Part shown: in pieces, positions 35,481-44,096 of the stretch
Position numbering within the stretch: the stretch's first letter is position 1
Layout of the letters: the number at the start of each line of letters is the position of its first letter
DNA from: Gloeocapsopsis sp. IPPAS B-1203
GTDB taxonomy: Bacteria > Cyanobacteriota > Cyanobacteriia > Cyanobacteriales > Chroococcidiopsidaceae
NCBI RefSeq assembly: GCF_002749975.1
Contig: NZ_PEIG01000019.1
Span: 38,991 to 102,990 of the forward strand
Direction of reading: 5' to 3'
Length of the DNA: 64,000 bases
Made by a program: the position numbers and the translations under genes
The notes under the pieces: generated by a model
The model's database searches: none
Told to the model about the DNA's origin: nothing
Seen by the model: the letters and a program-made list of their open reading frames with translations, nothing else

Positions 35481-35924
35481 TTAAGCAGGAGTATCTCCAA
35501 CCTGAGTAAAATCAGAACTGCCGAAAACTGCTTCAGGGTAGCGGTAATATTTGTATTCCATCAAGTTGTAAAACGGATCTTCTAAAAAGAATGTGCGATG
35601 TTCTAAAGGAGAGTCGGGAAACCGATGTTTAGCTTCTTCACGGAAGACTAAATTTTTCTGTTGTGCGCGTTCTAACAAATCTTTCCAATCGTTTTCTGAC
35701 GTAAAAATGATACCAAAATGCCTTGGATAAATACCTCGCTGCGGTTCCAGTTTCTCTTTAGTCAAGTGCGCAACTAACTGATGACCGTATAAATTTAGGA
35801 TCAAGGCGTGCTTGTTTTCACGACCAGGGGTACACCCCAATCCATCGACGTAATATGCTTTTGCTTGCACAATATCGGTGATGGGAAAGGCAAGATGAAA
35901 TAAAGTTTGGTTCATGGCTTGCAT
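35481..35924 (-). CDS. VOC-superfamily (glyoxalase/dioxygenase-like) protein
   Basis: This protein of about 147 residues has the beta-alpha-beta-beta-beta vicinal oxygen chelate fold: FHLAFPITDIVQAKAYYVDG, LNLYGHQLVAHL, RHFGIIFTSENDWKDLL and FLEDPFYNLMEYKYYR. Likely metal ligands are the His in FHLAF, the His in RHFGI and the Glu in NLMEYK. Substrate unknown. The longest frame begins at a TTG (35939); ATG 35924 or 35915 (MNQTLFHLAF) is more likely. It is transcribed divergently from the DUF92 gene, with only about 20 bp between starts. Confidence 0.82.
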   Translation of the reverse strand: MQAMNQTLFHLAFPITDIVQAKAYYVDGLGCTPGRENKHALILNLYGHQLVAHLTKEKLEPQRGIYPRHFGIIFTSENDWKDLLERAQQKNLVFREEAKHRFPDSPLEHRTFFLEDPFYNLMEYKYYRYPEAVFGSSDFTQVGDTPA

Positions 35925-35945
35925 ATTGGAGATTGACAAAAGTAG

Positions 35946-36713
35946 ATGCTATATACTTATTCGCTTAATCCTTGGCTCATTGCAGTGGGTTTAAACACAG
36001 TTTTATTAGCAATTGCTTGGATTGTACCGAAAAAGCTGTTAACGCCTGCTGGTTTCTTTCACGCTTGGGGATTGGGTGTTTTAATTTGGGGAACTTTGGG
36101 ATGGCAAGGCTATTTGGTTGTCATGTTCTACTTTTTAGTTGGTTCGGTGGTGACTCGAATTAAACTGAAGGAAAAGGAAACTGAGGGTATTGCCGAAAAG
36201 CGATCGGGTGCTAGAGGTCCTGAAAATGTTTGGGGTTCAGCGCTAACTGGGGCATTATGTGCGCTGGGAACATTGCTAGTCTCTGAGTGGGGAGGCAATT
36301 GGTTAATTGCATCGCTATTGTTACTCGGATATGTTGCCAGTTTCAGTACTAAACTTTCTGACACTTGTGCGAGTGAAGTTGGTAAAGCTTACGGTAAACG
36401 GACATTTTTGATTACGAATTTTCAACCCGTACCGCGTGGTACTGAAGGCGCAGTATCTTTAGAAGGAACGTTAGCTGGGGTCGTCGCTTCCGGTGCGATC
36501 GCTTTTGTTGGTTGGGGTGTTGGTTTAATCGACTTACTCGGAGTCGTATTTTGTATTATTGCCGCATTTATTGCTACAAATTTAGAAAGTGTAATTGGAG
36601 CGACATTACAAACAAAGTTTGATTGGCTCACAAATGAACTTGTCAATGTTTTGAATACTTTAATTGGTGCGATCGCAGCTATTTTATTAGCATTATTGTG
36701 GTATCAGATATAG
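35946..36713 (+). CDS. DUF92 membrane protein, VTE6-like phytyl-phosphate kinase candidate
   Basis: This 255-residue protein (TIGR00297/DUF92) has six or more transmembrane helices. Features are TPAGFFHAWGLGVLIWGTLG, the conserved KRSGARGPENVWGSALTGAL loop, SFSTKLSDTCASEVGKAYGK and PRGTEGAVSLEGTLAGVVAS. In plants the DUF92 protein VTE6 converts phytyl phosphate to phytyl diphosphate for tocopherol and phylloquinone synthesis, and the cyanobacterial homologue is thought to do the same; this is known for the family and inferred here. Its last 10 bp overlap the end of the convergent oxidoreductase gene. Confidence 0.85.
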   Translation: MLYTYSLNPWLIAVGLNTVLLAIAWIVPKKLLTPAGFFHAWGLGVLIWGTLGWQGYLVVMFYFLVGSVVTRIKLKEKETEGIAEKRSGARGPENVWGSALTGALCALGTLLVSEWGGNWLIASLLLLGYVASFSTKLSDTCASEVGKAYGKRTFLITNFQPVPRGTEGAVSLEGTLAGVVASGAIAFVGWGVGLIDLLGVVFCIIAAFIATNLESVIGATLQTKFDWLTNELVNVLNTLIGAIAAILLALLWYQI

Positions 36714-38413
36714 ATGGTTTCAACTAACAGCCATTTACCTGCATAATTTATTTTTCCAGAAACTCTTATTGGTGCAGCATTCGGATAATTTTCTAGCTGA
36801 TGGTTAATGTGCGATCGCAATGTTACCAATATCCAATCACCGCGAAATTGCTTAGGAGTATTCATTGTAATAGTATAGTTTTGTATATCATATTTATAGA
36901 AAATGCCAGAAAATGTCGCGAGACTTGATGGCATATCTTGATGCAAAGTGCAAGCACAATTGCCATCAACTGGGTATTTCTCTGGATGATCTAAGTAGTG
37001 TGTTTGCCAAAATATCCAATCAGGATGTTGTGGTGGTAGATTGAACAAAGGTATAATCGCGACCTGATCTTGTAACAATGCTTGCTGTAAAATCTTCACA
37101 GGTAGATTGCGAGGTTGACACGTCAATTCCACACACAAAGCAGCCGCCATACCCGCTGCTTGTCCAATTCCCATGACAATGGGTTGCAAGCGAGTCGCCC
37201 CATTGGCGATATGCGATACCGAAATATTCTTTTCACACACTAGTAACCCATCAACTGTCGCTGAAATCAAACAACCGTAAGGAATTGTGAACGGTGTTCC
37301 TGTCCAGCGTCCGCCCCAGCGTAGTGATTTTGGCGCAAGCGGAAACTCAAAGCCTGGATAATGATGATCGTTAGGGTAGTTACCAAACGCAATGCTATCA
37401 GGTTGTAAAGCTGCGACTTGTCCTGTTGATACTGGTAAAATATCCTGTTCGCATACGGTATTTAACCCGACTAAACGGCGACTTTCTCGGTAGTAAGGAT
37501 GCATCGCAAAACCTGTGCCAAAAACATCCGCTAAACCGTAACGGCGACCAATTTGAGATTGAATAAAGTAAGCAAAATTTTGACTATGCCAAAGACATTC
37601 TTGTAGAAACTCGTTTTGTGCTGTCTTCGAGGTAATTAAACGTTCTACTTTTACGCCATAGTCATTACCAGATATAGGCCAATTCATCATAAATCGATTA
37701 TCTGGTAAGCGCCCGTAATTTAAAAATTGCTCTACACCGTAGTTTTTCCACGCCTCAGTGAACTTTGATGCATCGTAATCGGGTGCGGATGATATTTCTG
37801 GCGCAACGTCTGCACCAAAATCTTGCATGACAACAACCCATGTAGGTGCTTGTACAGCGTATTGTGCAGTTAACGTGTTATGTTCTACAGGTGCACTTGG
37901 TTCTTGCCACTCAGACTGAAATTCCCAGCCCCAGCGATAGGGAACATCTGCTAAGGCAAGAATATCTCCCAATTCGGTAGCATCAAGAGTGATTTTTGCT
38001 GTCACTGTGAAGTTGCTAAATCGAACGCCAGTGATGCAACTATCTTGACAGTAAACTTCGAGTGGTACTTCACCACTTATCCAATGCAGATTTGGTAATT
38101 CTTGCACCCATTCTGCAAATATTTGCGCTCCTACACGCGGATCGTAACTGAAAAAGCTTACCCAACTATTGTCTAATCCTCCAGCTTGTCGCTGCTGTAG
38201 TTCTTGTAAAAACTTACCCCAAAGCCCTGTTTGAAACGCTTCTAACTCATTACCATCTGGCGCAGACACCCCAGCTGATGTTAGCATTCCGCCTAACCAA
38301 GAAAATTCACTCACCAAAATAGTATTCGCACCGCGACGCGCTGAAGAAATAGCCGCAGCAGTTCCACCAGTACCACCCCCTACTACCAACACATCGGCTG
38401 TTAATGTCTGCAT
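36704..38413 (-). CDS. FAD-dependent oxidoreductase (PF12831-type)
   Basis: This 569-residue flavoprotein has an N-terminal FAD-binding Rossmann motif VVGGGTGGTAAAISSARRGA, the family continuation FSWLGGMLTSAGVSAPDGNE, ITLDATELGDILALADVPYR and a C-terminal DGLLVCEKNISVSHIANGAT followed by MGIGQAAGMAAALC. Such proteins are widespread, and their substrates are mostly unknown. ATG 38413 is preferred over the overlapping GTG 38416. It converges on the DUF92 gene with a 10-bp overlap of ends. No signal peptide. Confidence 0.85.
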   Translation of the reverse strand: MQTLTADVLVVGGGTGGTAAAISSARRGANTILVSEFSWLGGMLTSAGVSAPDGNELEAFQTGLWGKFLQELQQRQAGGLDNSWVSFFSYDPRVGAQIFAEWVQELPNLHWISGEVPLEVYCQDSCITGVRFSNFTVTAKITLDATELGDILALADVPYRWGWEFQSEWQEPSAPVEHNTLTAQYAVQAPTWVVVMQDFGADVAPEISSAPDYDASKFTEAWKNYGVEQFLNYGRLPDNRFMMNWPISGNDYGVKVERLITSKTAQNEFLQECLWHSQNFAYFIQSQIGRRYGLADVFGTGFAMHPYYRESRRLVGLNTVCEQDILPVSTGQVAALQPDSIAFGNYPNDHHYPGFEFPLAPKSLRWGGRWTGTPFTIPYGCLISATVDGLLVCEKNISVSHIANGATRLQPIVMGIGQAAGMAAALCVELTCQPRNLPVKILQQALLQDQVAIIPLFNLPPQHPDWIFWQTHYLDHPEKYPVDGNCACTLHQDMPSSLATFSGIFYKYDIQNYTITMNTPKQFRGDWILVTLRSHINHQLENYPNAAPIRVSGKINYAGKWLLVETIYI

Positions 38414-38621
38414 CACTAATTTGGAGATTGCGTGTATAGATGACGATATGCGATCGCACTCAAATTATTATGTTAAGCCACAACGCTCAAACAGATAAAA
38501 GCAATTATGGAAGTACCTGATTAACTAGTTGCAGTAATGACACATCCATACAAAGTATTGATTGATTGGTTGTACGCTGCTCAATAGTGTTAAATCTAAG
38601 ATCGTTGAGTGGTAAAGTGGC

Positions 38622-39680
38622 ATGAAAGCACAGGTATATCGCGGCGTTAAACAGCTAAGTTATGAGGAATTGCCAGTACCTACTCTAGAAGCTGATGAGG
38701 TGTTGGTACAAGTGCATGTTGTGGGCTTGTGTCAGTCGGATATCAAAAAGATTCTTTATCCTTTATATGAACCGCCACGGATTTATGGACATGAAACAGC
38801 AGGAGTGATTGCTGCAGTTGGAGAAGACGTGAAAAACTGGCAAGTGGGGACGCGCGTGGTTGTGATGCACCACATTCCTTGTATGCGCTGCGCTTACTGT
38901 CTCAACGACAATTTCTCCATGTGTGATATGTATAAAAATATTTGCACAACGGCTGGATTTGCCCCTAGTGGCGGTGGCTTCGCAGAGTATGTTAAGGTTC
39001 CTAGTCATATTGTCCGTAATGGTGGGTTAATTCCGATTCCAGACGATGTGAGTTTTGAAATTGCCAGTTTTGTTGAACCGACAAATTGTTGTCTTAAAGC
39101 CGTAAAAAAAGCTCAAATTGCACCAGGACAAACTGTCTTAGTGACAGGCGCAGGACCAATTGGGTTAATGTTTATTATGTTGGTGAAGTATTTCGGTGCT
39201 AGAGCGATCGCTACTGATTTACTTCCTTCTAGAATTGCGAAAGCTTTGAGTGTTGGTGCAGAAGCTGCGTTTGATGCGCGCGATGCAGAATTAGTAGCAA
39301 AAATTCACGCCCTTACAAATGGCATGGGTGTTGATACGACACTACTTGCAGTTCCTAGCGATAAAGCCTTTTTTCAAGCTTTAGACTGTACGCGCAAAGG
39401 TGGTAAAATTTTGTTTTTTGCAGAATTTCCCGATGAAGTCGAAATCCCACTTAATCCTAATATTCTTTACCGTCGCGAAATTGACTTGATTGGTAGCTAC
39501 AGTTCTTCGTTTCGGTTGCAAAGTCTCGCTGTGGATATTGTATTTAACTCTCGGATCGACGTTGCTGCATTGATTAGCGATCGCTACCCTCTACATGAAT
39601 TATCTCTAGCAGTGGAACGCGCGATCGCTCCTACTCAAGAAACTTACAAGATCTTGATTTATCCCTCACCTGAATGCTGA
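38622..39680 (+). CDS. zinc-dependent medium-chain alcohol dehydrogenase
   Basis: This 352-residue MDR-family dehydrogenase has the catalytic zinc ligands in GLCQSD (Cys), YGHETAG (His-Glu) and VEPTNCC. The structural zinc site is the four-cysteine cluster CMRCAYCLNDNFSMC, and the Rossmann motif is VTGAGPIGLMF near residue 174. It resembles sorbitol/threonine dehydrogenase-like members, but the substrate cannot be named. Start ATG at 38622. It is divergent from the oxidoreductase gene with a 205-bp gap that shows no clear structure. Confidence 0.87.
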   Translation: MKAQVYRGVKQLSYEELPVPTLEADEVLVQVHVVGLCQSDIKKILYPLYEPPRIYGHETAGVIAAVGEDVKNWQVGTRVVVMHHIPCMRCAYCLNDNFSMCDMYKNICTTAGFAPSGGGFAEYVKVPSHIVRNGGLIPIPDDVSFEIASFVEPTNCCLKAVKKAQIAPGQTVLVTGAGPIGLMFIMLVKYFGARAIATDLLPSRIAKALSVGAEAAFDARDAELVAKIHALTNGMGVDTTLLAVPSDKAFFQALDCTRKGGKILFFAEFPDEVEIPLNPNILYRREIDLIGSYSSSFRLQSLAVDIVFNSRIDVAALISDRYPLHELSLAVERAIAPTQETYKILIYPSPEC

Positions 39681-39817
39681 ATGCCACACTGATTTTTCAC
39701 CCAAAGCTCTTCTATTAGGAGTATAGTTGAATTTGTGTGATTATCTCGTTAGGTAATTCAACCCCCTGAAGGTAGATTTTTTCATCTAATTAACTTACTT
39801 ATCTTCATCTAATAATT

Positions 39818-40192
39818 ATGGATTCTTCTATTCCTACGCGTGGGCAAATTGAACGTACTTTATCCCAGCGAATTCAAGCTTTATACCGTCATCAATTAGA
39901 ACATCAACCAAGCCGCATCACTTGTCAGATTTTTGATGAAAAAGTCGCGATTATTTTGGAAGACTCAATTACGCAACCTGAGCAACTTCTAGTAAGTAGT
40001 GGTCAAGAAGAGTTAGCCCAAGAAGTCCGTTCTGAGATTGATGAGGCATTAAAACCGCAAATCAAGTCAATTATAGAGGAGATTGTTGGAGTTAGTGTGA
40101 TAGATTTGTTGAGTAATGCAAAACTTGATACAGGTCGTACTGCAACTGTAGCTATTTTGGCTGAAACACCCAAGCTCCGAAACATGGTTTGA
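39818..40192 (+). CDS. DUF2294 protein, copy A
   Basis: This 124-residue protein is of the DUF2294 family: QIERTLSQRIQALYRHQLEH, PSRITCQIFDEKVAIILEDS, VRSEIDEALKPQIKSIIEEI and SVIDLLSNAKLDTGRTATVA. The family has no established biochemical function. It is soluble. It pairs with the convergent single-domain response regulator at 40363-40773. A diverged copy of the same two-gene arrangement follows at 41198-42065, with about half of the residues shared by eye (RTLSQRIQALY against ETLSQQIHALY). Such pairing suggests a signalling role, which is inference. Confidence 0.82.
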   Translation: MDSSIPTRGQIERTLSQRIQALYRHQLEHQPSRITCQIFDEKVAIILEDSITQPEQLLVSSGQEELAQEVRSEIDEALKPQIKSIIEEIVGVSVIDLLSNAKLDTGRTATVAILAETPKLRNMV

Positions 40193-40362
40193 ATAGCTTA
40201 TCTCTACGCTCTTGCTTTTGTTTTTAAATCAGTTATTGTGAATTTATTATTTAACATTAAAACTTTAACTTTCGTATGATTGAATTGTTTGTGACTAGCC
40301 AATAATTACTAGGTATTATAATTGCCAATCATTAATAGACTCTTGATCTTAATAAAGATTAC

Positions 40363-40773
40363 CTAAGCAAGACAACGACGAATTGTTGCTTCTAACTCTT
40401 CAATAATGTATGGTTTTTTGATATATTCCTTGCATCCTGCTAGCAAAAATCGTTGCTGATCCTCTACTCTTGCCATTGCAGTGACAGCAACAATAGGAAT
40501 ATCCATCGTTTCTGGATCTTGTTTTAAGCGATAGACAACCTCAATTCCATCTAAATCTGGCAGCATCATATCCAGTAAAATTAAATTTGGTTGATAATTT
40601 TGCGCCATAAGTACCGCTGTGTGACCATCGGTTGCAGTGATGTGAGAACATTCAATCAACATCAATAGTTGAGTCAATAGCTGCAAGTTGTCTTCATTAT
40701 CGTCCACAGCTAAGACTAAAGGTTGTCTAAGCTTATCTTGCTGAGGACTACTAGAATGCAAATTCATATTCAT
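40363..40773 (-). CDS. single-domain response regulator, copy A
   Basis: This 136-residue CheY-like receiver has no output domain. Acidic residues are in VLAVDDNEDN, the phospho-acceptor Asp is in LILLDMMLPDLDGIEVVYRL, the Thr/Ser in PIVAVTAM and the Lys in EYIKKPY. About 20 unstructured residues precede the receiver; Met1 (40773) or Met3 (40767) may start it. A related leader element lies 52 nt upstream (40826-40880), as in copy B. It probably relays phosphate or modulates a partner by protein contact. The DUF2294 gene points toward it. Confidence 0.9.
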   Translation of the reverse strand: MNMNLHSSSPQQDKLRQPLVLAVDDNEDNLQLLTQLLMLIECSHITATDGHTAVLMAQNYQPNLILLDMMLPDLDGIEVVYRLKQDPETMDIPIVAVTAMARVEDQQRFLLAGCKEYIKKPYIIEELEATIRRCLA

Positions 40774-41197
40774 AGCTTAGAAAAAGTCGCAAAAGCGTAT
40801 AACCAATTTATGTGACCGCTTGAATGAGGCTTTCCCCAAGTGGTGTAGACGACAGCACTTGTAGTGGACTGGCTCGTAAATCCACCAATTTATTAATTTG
40901 TGTTCATCGTTGGCGGAGAACATGCAATCTAGCAAAGAAACGCTAACTTTCTCAATCTTACAATACTCTTGTCAATAAATACATCTTTAGATATAAAAAA
41001 ACACTACTACGGTAGGATTGACATTAATTGATAGTTTTATTTCAGTCTTTTGCTAGAAATAGGAGCGGAGTTTCTCAACCTACAGAGAAATTCTGAAATT
41101 AACTATCTGTCTTTAGGGTGTTTGAAGAGGATAAAAGAATCTGATAGTTTATTTACGCATTGTGCATATAAACACCCCTTAATCTACTGATAAGTTT
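40774..41197. other. 424-bp intergenic region between cassettes A and B
   Basis: It holds the leader element of regulator A (40826-40880), a TTGACA on the minus strand at 40975-40970 that could be its -35, and the upstream region of DUF2294 copy B. There is no convincing -10 at standard spacing. I see no other gene. Confidence 0.45.
40826..40880 (-). ncRNA. candidate structured leader RNA of response regulator A
   Basis: Read on the minus strand, this 5' leader shares about 40 of 51 aligned positions with 42080-42134. Three short segments, CACT (40866-40863), AAGTG (40860-40856) and CACTT (40842-40838), let the middle one pair either backward or forward. All three change together in copy B so that both pairings survive. 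This fits a switching leader or attenuator. No known riboswitch class is recognised. Confidence 0.45.
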
Positions 41198-41560
41198 ATG
41201 GAGGAAAAAATACTGGCTAGTTTTACTTCTTTAGAGGAGACTTTGTCACAACAAATTCATGCACTATATATTAGTCAGTTGGGTCACTCTCCACAAAAAG
41301 TTATTTGCAATTTGTTAGACAAGAGTTTAACAATTGTAGTTGAACATCCAACTACTCCACCTGAACGACTTTTGATTGAAAGTCATAAAAATGATCTAGC
41401 AGAAGAAGTCAGCTGGAACTTGTACAAAGCTATTGAGCCATACATGAAAGCAATCATTGAGGCTGTAGTGAGAGTTCCTGTGGTAGATTTAATCGGAACC
41501 TCAAGTATTGACTCAGACCGCACTAGCATAGTTGCAGTCTTAGCTGATAAACCCCAGTAA
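41198..41560 (+). CDS. DUF2294 protein, copy B
   Basis: This 120-residue DUF2294 paralogue of the gene at 39818: LEETLSQQIHALYISQLGHS, PQKVICNLLDKSLTIVVEHP, YKAIEPYMKAIIEAVVRVPV, VDLIGTSSIDSDRTSIVAVL. It is alignable to copy A over its whole length without gaps of note. It converges with response regulator B with 37 bp between ends. TATGGAGG spans the start region and offers no clear upstream ribosome binding site. Function unknown. Confidence 0.8.
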   Translation: MEEKILASFTSLEETLSQQIHALYISQLGHSPQKVICNLLDKSLTIVVEHPTTPPERLLIESHKNDLAEEVSWNLYKAIEPYMKAIIEAVVRVPVVDLIGTSSIDSDRTSIVAVLADKPQ

Positions 41561-41597
41561 TTTTAGTAATAGCAGAAATAGATAGTCTTATGCCAAG

Positions 41598-42065
41598 CTA
41601 CGCTGTAGCTACTGTGTGGTACAAATGACTAAACATGATGTCTTCTAGATCGTCCAACATATAAGGTTTTGTGATGTAACCGTCACATCCAGCCCCCACA
41701 ATCCGACGGTAATCTTCTTCTTTCGCTAATGCTGTTACTGCGACAATAGAAATTAACTGCGTTTGAGGACTTTTTCTCAAGTGATGTACAACTTCTATGC
41801 CATTTAAATCAGGTAACAGTATATCCAGTAAAATTAAATCTGGCTGATACCGTTGCGCTAAGGATAAAGCGTCTTTACCGTTTTTCGCTGTGATACATGC
41901 GAAATTGTTTCCTCTAACTACTTCTGTCAGCAAAAATAAGCTATCTTCATCATCATCTACTGCGAGGATAAGCGGCTGATTAATTGCCTGCTTGTTACTT
42001 GCTAAGAGTGCTTCCAACTTTCTACTCCATCCAGGAAGGTCTTCAATCTGTGAGAGAATCCTCAC
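41598..42065 (-). CDS. single-domain response regulator, copy B
   Basis: This 155-residue receiver-only regulator is paralogous to the one at 40363. Key residues are LAVDDDEDSLFLL (acidic pair), LILLDILLPDLNGIEVVHHL (phospho-acceptor Asp), SIVAVTALAKEED and GYITKPYMLDD (Lys). Compared with copy A it has a longer N-terminus (about 35 residues, MRILSQIEDLPGWSRKLEAL). The start is a GTG at 42065, bounded by an in-frame TAA 9 nt upstream. The leader element at 42080-42134 ends 14 nt before this start, so it could directly control translation. Confidence 0.87.
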   Translation of the reverse strand: MRILSQIEDLPGWSRKLEALLASNKQAINQPLILAVDDDEDSLFLLTEVVRGNNFACITAKNGKDALSLAQRYQPDLILLDILLPDLNGIEVVHHLRKSPQTQLISIVAVTALAKEEDYRRIVGAGCDGYITKPYMLDDLEDIMFSHLYHTVATA

Positions 42066-42079
42066 AGGAAATTAAGATC

Positions 42080-42134
42080 GAGGCACTCCCCAAGCGGCGA
42101 TTAACAGCGCTTACAGCGGACTGGCTCGTAGATA
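42080..42134 (-). ncRNA. candidate structured leader RNA of response regulator B
   Basis: This is the second copy of the leader at 40826-40880. Both keep the ends TACGAGCCAGTCC and CTTGGGGA. The pairing segments here are CGCT (42118-42115), AAGCG (42112-42108) and CGCTT (42096-42092). Each differs from copy A at the base needed to keep Watson-Crick pairs. It ends only 14 nt from the GTG start of the regulator. Confidence 0.45.
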
Positions 42135-42647
42135 ACTAATCTCATTAGGTTATTTTCTGCGCTATGAGTTGAGGAAAAGCGGGATAAGTCAATACGACTT
42201 TGGAATTTTGTCTTCTTAAGCTCAGTTTAAATCAAATTGGTGGCTAGAATGAGAACATTGTAAACTAACTCAACACATCCTACTGAGACATCAAAACTTG
42301 TGTAAATCGTATACTCGAACACTTTTTACTAAATTATATAAGTTTTTTTCTTTACATCTTGTTACTGTATTTAATAATTATTTAATATCTTACATTCTAC
42401 CTAGTCTTTTTGCAACCGCACAAGCACATATAAAAAATATGTTATGCGTCAGCCGCGATCGCCAAAGCATCAAAGTTGTACTCAATTTCGTAAGCAAAAT
42501 TACTTATAAGTGCTCAGTAGTCCTTTACAAAATCTTTTTATAATTCAAACTGTAAAAAGAAGCGATAATTGAAGTAAGAAAAGTAATAATTTCGGGAGCA
42601 AAATTTAAAAAACATCCCGCGATTGAATTGATTAAAGAGGTCAGGTA
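42135..42647. other. AT-rich intergenic region before the succinate-semialdehyde dehydrogenase gene
   Basis: This stretch holds the upstream parts of regulator B and of the dehydrogenase gene. An 81-codon frame at 42298-42543 and a frame on the opposite strand at 42525-42746 show no family resemblance. A HIP1-related site occurs near 42455. No RNA gene or terminator is visible. Confidence 0.5.
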
Positions 42648-44012
42648 ATGGGTATCGCTACAATTAATCCCGCAACAGGGGAAACGCTCGAAACGTTTCA
42701 GCCGCTGACCGATGCCGAAATTGCAGCTAAACTGGAACAAGCACAAACAACATTTGAAAAATATCGTTGGTTGTCAATTGCAGAACGATCGCATTTTATG
42801 CAAACTGCAGCAGATATTTTAGAAAAACAAAAAGCAAAATATGCTGAATTGATGACCCTAGAAATGGGGAAACCATTACAAAGCGCGATCGCTGAAGTTG
42901 AAAAGTGTGCGCTAGTATGTCGCTATTACGCAGAACACGCGGCAGAGTTTCTTGCAGATGTAGGAGTTAAAACTGACGCGAGTCAGAGTTTCATCCGCTA
43001 TCAACCCTTAGGAATTATCTTAGCAGTGATGCCGTGGAATTTTCCCTTCTGGCAAGTTTTCCGGTTTGCTGCACCAGCGTTGATGGCAGGAAATGTCGGT
43101 TTACTCAAACATGCTTCTAACGTACCGCAATGCGCGTTAGCAATTCAAGAAATTATCCAAAGTGCGGGTTTTCCCACAGGAGTCTTTCAAACTTTGTTAG
43201 TGGGTGCTGACAAAGTCCCCGCATTAATTGCCGATGAACGAATCAAAGCAGCAACTTTAACAGGAAGCGAACCCGCAGGCGCAAGTTTAGCAGCCGCGGC
43301 TGGGAAGCAGATCAAAAAAACGGTACTTGAATTAGGCGGAAGCGATCCATTCATTGTGTTAGCAAGTGCTGACATTGAGATAGCTGCTAAAACAGCAACA
43401 ACAGCCCGAATGCTAAACAACGGTCAATCGTGTATTGCCGCCAAACGCTTTATTGTAGAAGAAGCGATCGCTAACCAATTTGAGAAACTGCTGATAGAAA
43501 ACTTCCAAGCATTAAAAGTAGGCGACCCGATGGATCTCAATACAAATATTGGACCATTAGCAACGCCACAGATTCTGCAAGATTTAGATCAGCAAGTCCA
43601 AAATTGTATTGTCAGTGGAGCAAAAGTTTTGGTGGGTGGAAAACCATTATCACGTCCTGGAAACTACTATCCACCAACGATTTTGAGTGAAATTCCTGCA
43701 GGTTCAGCAGCGTATAACGAAGAATTTTTTGGTCCTGTAGCACTGTTATTTCGCGTTCCTCATATCGATGCGGCAATTAAACTAGCCAACAGCACACCTT
43801 TTGGCTTGGGTGCAAGTGCATGGACTACAGACGAACAACAACGCGATCGCTTAATTTCAGAATTAGAAGCTGGAGCCGTCTTTATTAACGGTTTAGTTAA
43901 ATCTGATCCGCGTATGCCTTTTGGGGGAATTAAGCGCTCTGGTTATGGCAGAGAATTGGGAATTCAAGGCATACATGAGTTCGTCAATGTTAAAACAGTG
44001 TGGGTGAAGTAG
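42648..44012 (+). CDS. gabD: succinate-semialdehyde dehydrogenase
   Basis: This 454-residue aldehyde dehydrogenase oxidises succinic semialdehyde to succinate. Motifs are MPWNFPFWQVFR (about 125-136), TLTGSEPAGASLAAAAGKQI, VLELGGSDPF with the general-base Glu, and NNGQSCIAAKRF with the catalytic Cys near residue 262. The C-terminal MPFGGIKRSGYGRELG block is typical. The short 454-aa form and the adjacent ThDP enzyme match the cyanobacterial pair that converts 2-oxoglutarate to succinate. The intergenic gap to that gene is 84 bp. Start ATG at 42648 is preceded by GAGGTCAGGTA. Confidence 0.92.
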   Translation: MGIATINPATGETLETFQPLTDAEIAAKLEQAQTTFEKYRWLSIAERSHFMQTAADILEKQKAKYAELMTLEMGKPLQSAIAEVEKCALVCRYYAEHAAEFLADVGVKTDASQSFIRYQPLGIILAVMPWNFPFWQVFRFAAPALMAGNVGLLKHASNVPQCALAIQEIIQSAGFPTGVFQTLLVGADKVPALIADERIKAATLTGSEPAGASLAAAAGKQIKKTVLELGGSDPFIVLASADIEIAAKTATTARMLNNGQSCIAAKRFIVEEAIANQFEKLLIENFQALKVGDPMDLNTNIGPLATPQILQDLDQQVQNCIVSGAKVLVGGKPLSRPGNYYPPTILSEIPAGSAAYNEEFFGPVALLFRVPHIDAAIKLANSTPFGLGASAWTTDEQQRDRLISELEAGAVFINGLVKSDPRMPFGGIKRSGYGRELGIQGIHEFVNVKTVWVK

Positions 44013-44096
44013 GGGCGAGGAGCGTTAGAGGAGCGAGTTAAGTCAACTCGGTTCTTCATAGCTTTCAATCTGCGCCTGATTTAGGAGGAAATTTCA

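Noticed and set aside
42298..42543. 81-codon frame in the AT-rich gap
   Set aside because: No recognisable family, no ribosome binding site and the composition of translated AT-rich noncoding DNA.
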